Assembly: GCA_021806765.1 (NCBI GenBank)
Contig: JAJZQR010000139.1
Coordinates: 1-13,318, forward strand
Direction of reading: 5' to 3'
DNA length: 13,318 nucleotides
From: Chloroflexota bacterium
Lineage (GTDB): Bacteria > Chloroflexota > UBA6077
Part shown: in pieces, positions 12,959 through 13,318 of the stretch
How the letters are laid out: each line of letters starts with the position of its first letter
How positions within the stretch are numbered: the first letter of the stretch is position 1
The notes under the pieces: model-generated
What the model was told of the DNA's origin: nothing
Databases searched by the model: none
The model's input: only the letters and a program-made list of their open reading frames with translations
Made by a program: the position numbers and the translations under genes

Positions 12959-13318
12959 ATGAAGCCCTTGTTGAAGAACTTTGTCCTCGTCTTGATCGCC
13001 ATGGTCGTGGGGGCCGCCCTGATGCTGGGCTATCAGCGCTATCAGCCGGCTGCTGCCGTGACCACGCCCCTGGTGGCCAGCGCGCAGGCTAGCGCCAGCA
13101 AGGCGAGCCTGATGGATGAAGACACCATTGCATCCATCTACGACCGGGTCAGCCCGGCGGTGGTGTACATCACCAGCACCAGCCAGTCGGGAACGCGCAC
13201 CTCCCCCTTCGGCGGTCTGCCTCAGCTACCCGGGCTGCCTCAGCAGCCTCAGCAGCCCCAGCCGTCCACCGGCACCGGTTCCGGAATCATAATCGACGAT
13301 CAGGGCCACATCCTCACC
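12959..13318 (+). CDS. HtrA/DegP-like serine protease (3' partial)
   Basis: The first 120 codons of an exported trypsin-like protease run off the window end. A signal anchor follows the start (Lys residues, then hydrophobic 7-23), with a spacer to about residue 58. The protease domain then begins with the family's usual opening, IYDRVSPAVVYITS (60-73), a Pro/Gln-rich loop (80-100), and GTGSGIIIDDQGHILT (105-120). The catalytic His normally follows within a few residues but lies outside the window, so the triad and any PDZ domain cannot be checked. The ATG has GGAGGTAGGCG directly upstream. HtrA proteases degrade or refold damaged envelope proteins. Their control by a neighbouring two-component system is known elsewhere, for example CpxR and degP in E. 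coli, and the Pho-box-like promoter here fits that kind of arrangement. Confidence 0.88.
   Translation, partial: MKPLLKNFVLVLIAMVVGAALMLGYQRYQPAAAVTTPLVASAQASASKASLMDEDTIASIYDRVSPAVVYITSTSQSGTRTSPFGGLPQLPGLPQQPQQPQPSTGTGSGIIIDDQGHILT

Overview
The window is GC-rich, densely coding bacterial DNA. Frequent GTG and TTG starts, strong GGAGG ribosome binding sites, a glycolate-oxidase/heterodisulfide-reductase-like fusion, a split UxaA enzyme and palindromic intergenic repeats together suggest an environmental bacterium, perhaps Chloroflexota. That assignment is inference: there is no rRNA or marker gene here. No tRNA, rRNA, CRISPR array, transposase or phage gene was seen.

Layout. (1) Bases 3-908, plus strand: the 3' part of a ferric-reductase-like haem membrane protein whose start lies outside the window. 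(2) 1038-2156, plus: an AI-2E family transporter. (3) 2423-3298, minus: a secreted PepSY-type protein with Gly/Met-rich GGMMG repeats, followed by a good terminator. (4) 3600-6668, minus: a 1022-residue FAD/Fe-S oxidoreductase with an unusual Met/Pro-rich C-terminal tail. (5) 7022-8514, plus: a two-gene UxaA family dehydratase or lyase (small SAF subunit plus large catalytic subunit), divergent from the oxidoreductase. (6) 8753-9160, plus: a YjbQ family protein. (7) 9482-10339, plus: two DUF5666-like domains in one reading frame, separated by two stop codons. (8) 10422-12803, plus: a 38-residue membrane miniprotein, an OmpR/PhoB-type response regulator and its sensor kinase. (9) 12959 to the window end, plus: the start of an HtrA/DegP-like protease. 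Between the genes are palindromic elements, the most striking a 208-bp imperfect palindrome between the UxaA pair and yjbQ.

How it may fit together. Three promoters (the PepSY gene, the DUF5666 gene and the htrA-like gene) carry arrays of TTCACA/TTAACA-type heptamers repeated every 11 bp, followed by a -10-like hexamer. This is the architecture bound by PhoB/PhoP/OmpR-type regulators, and exactly such a regulator with its sensor lies between two of these promoters. All three putative targets encode exported proteins. The simplest model is a local envelope-related two-component regulon. The regulator operon may be autoregulated through the DUF5666 promoter, because no clear terminator separates it from that gene. 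The signal sensed is unknown. The regulon is inferred from sequence pattern alone.
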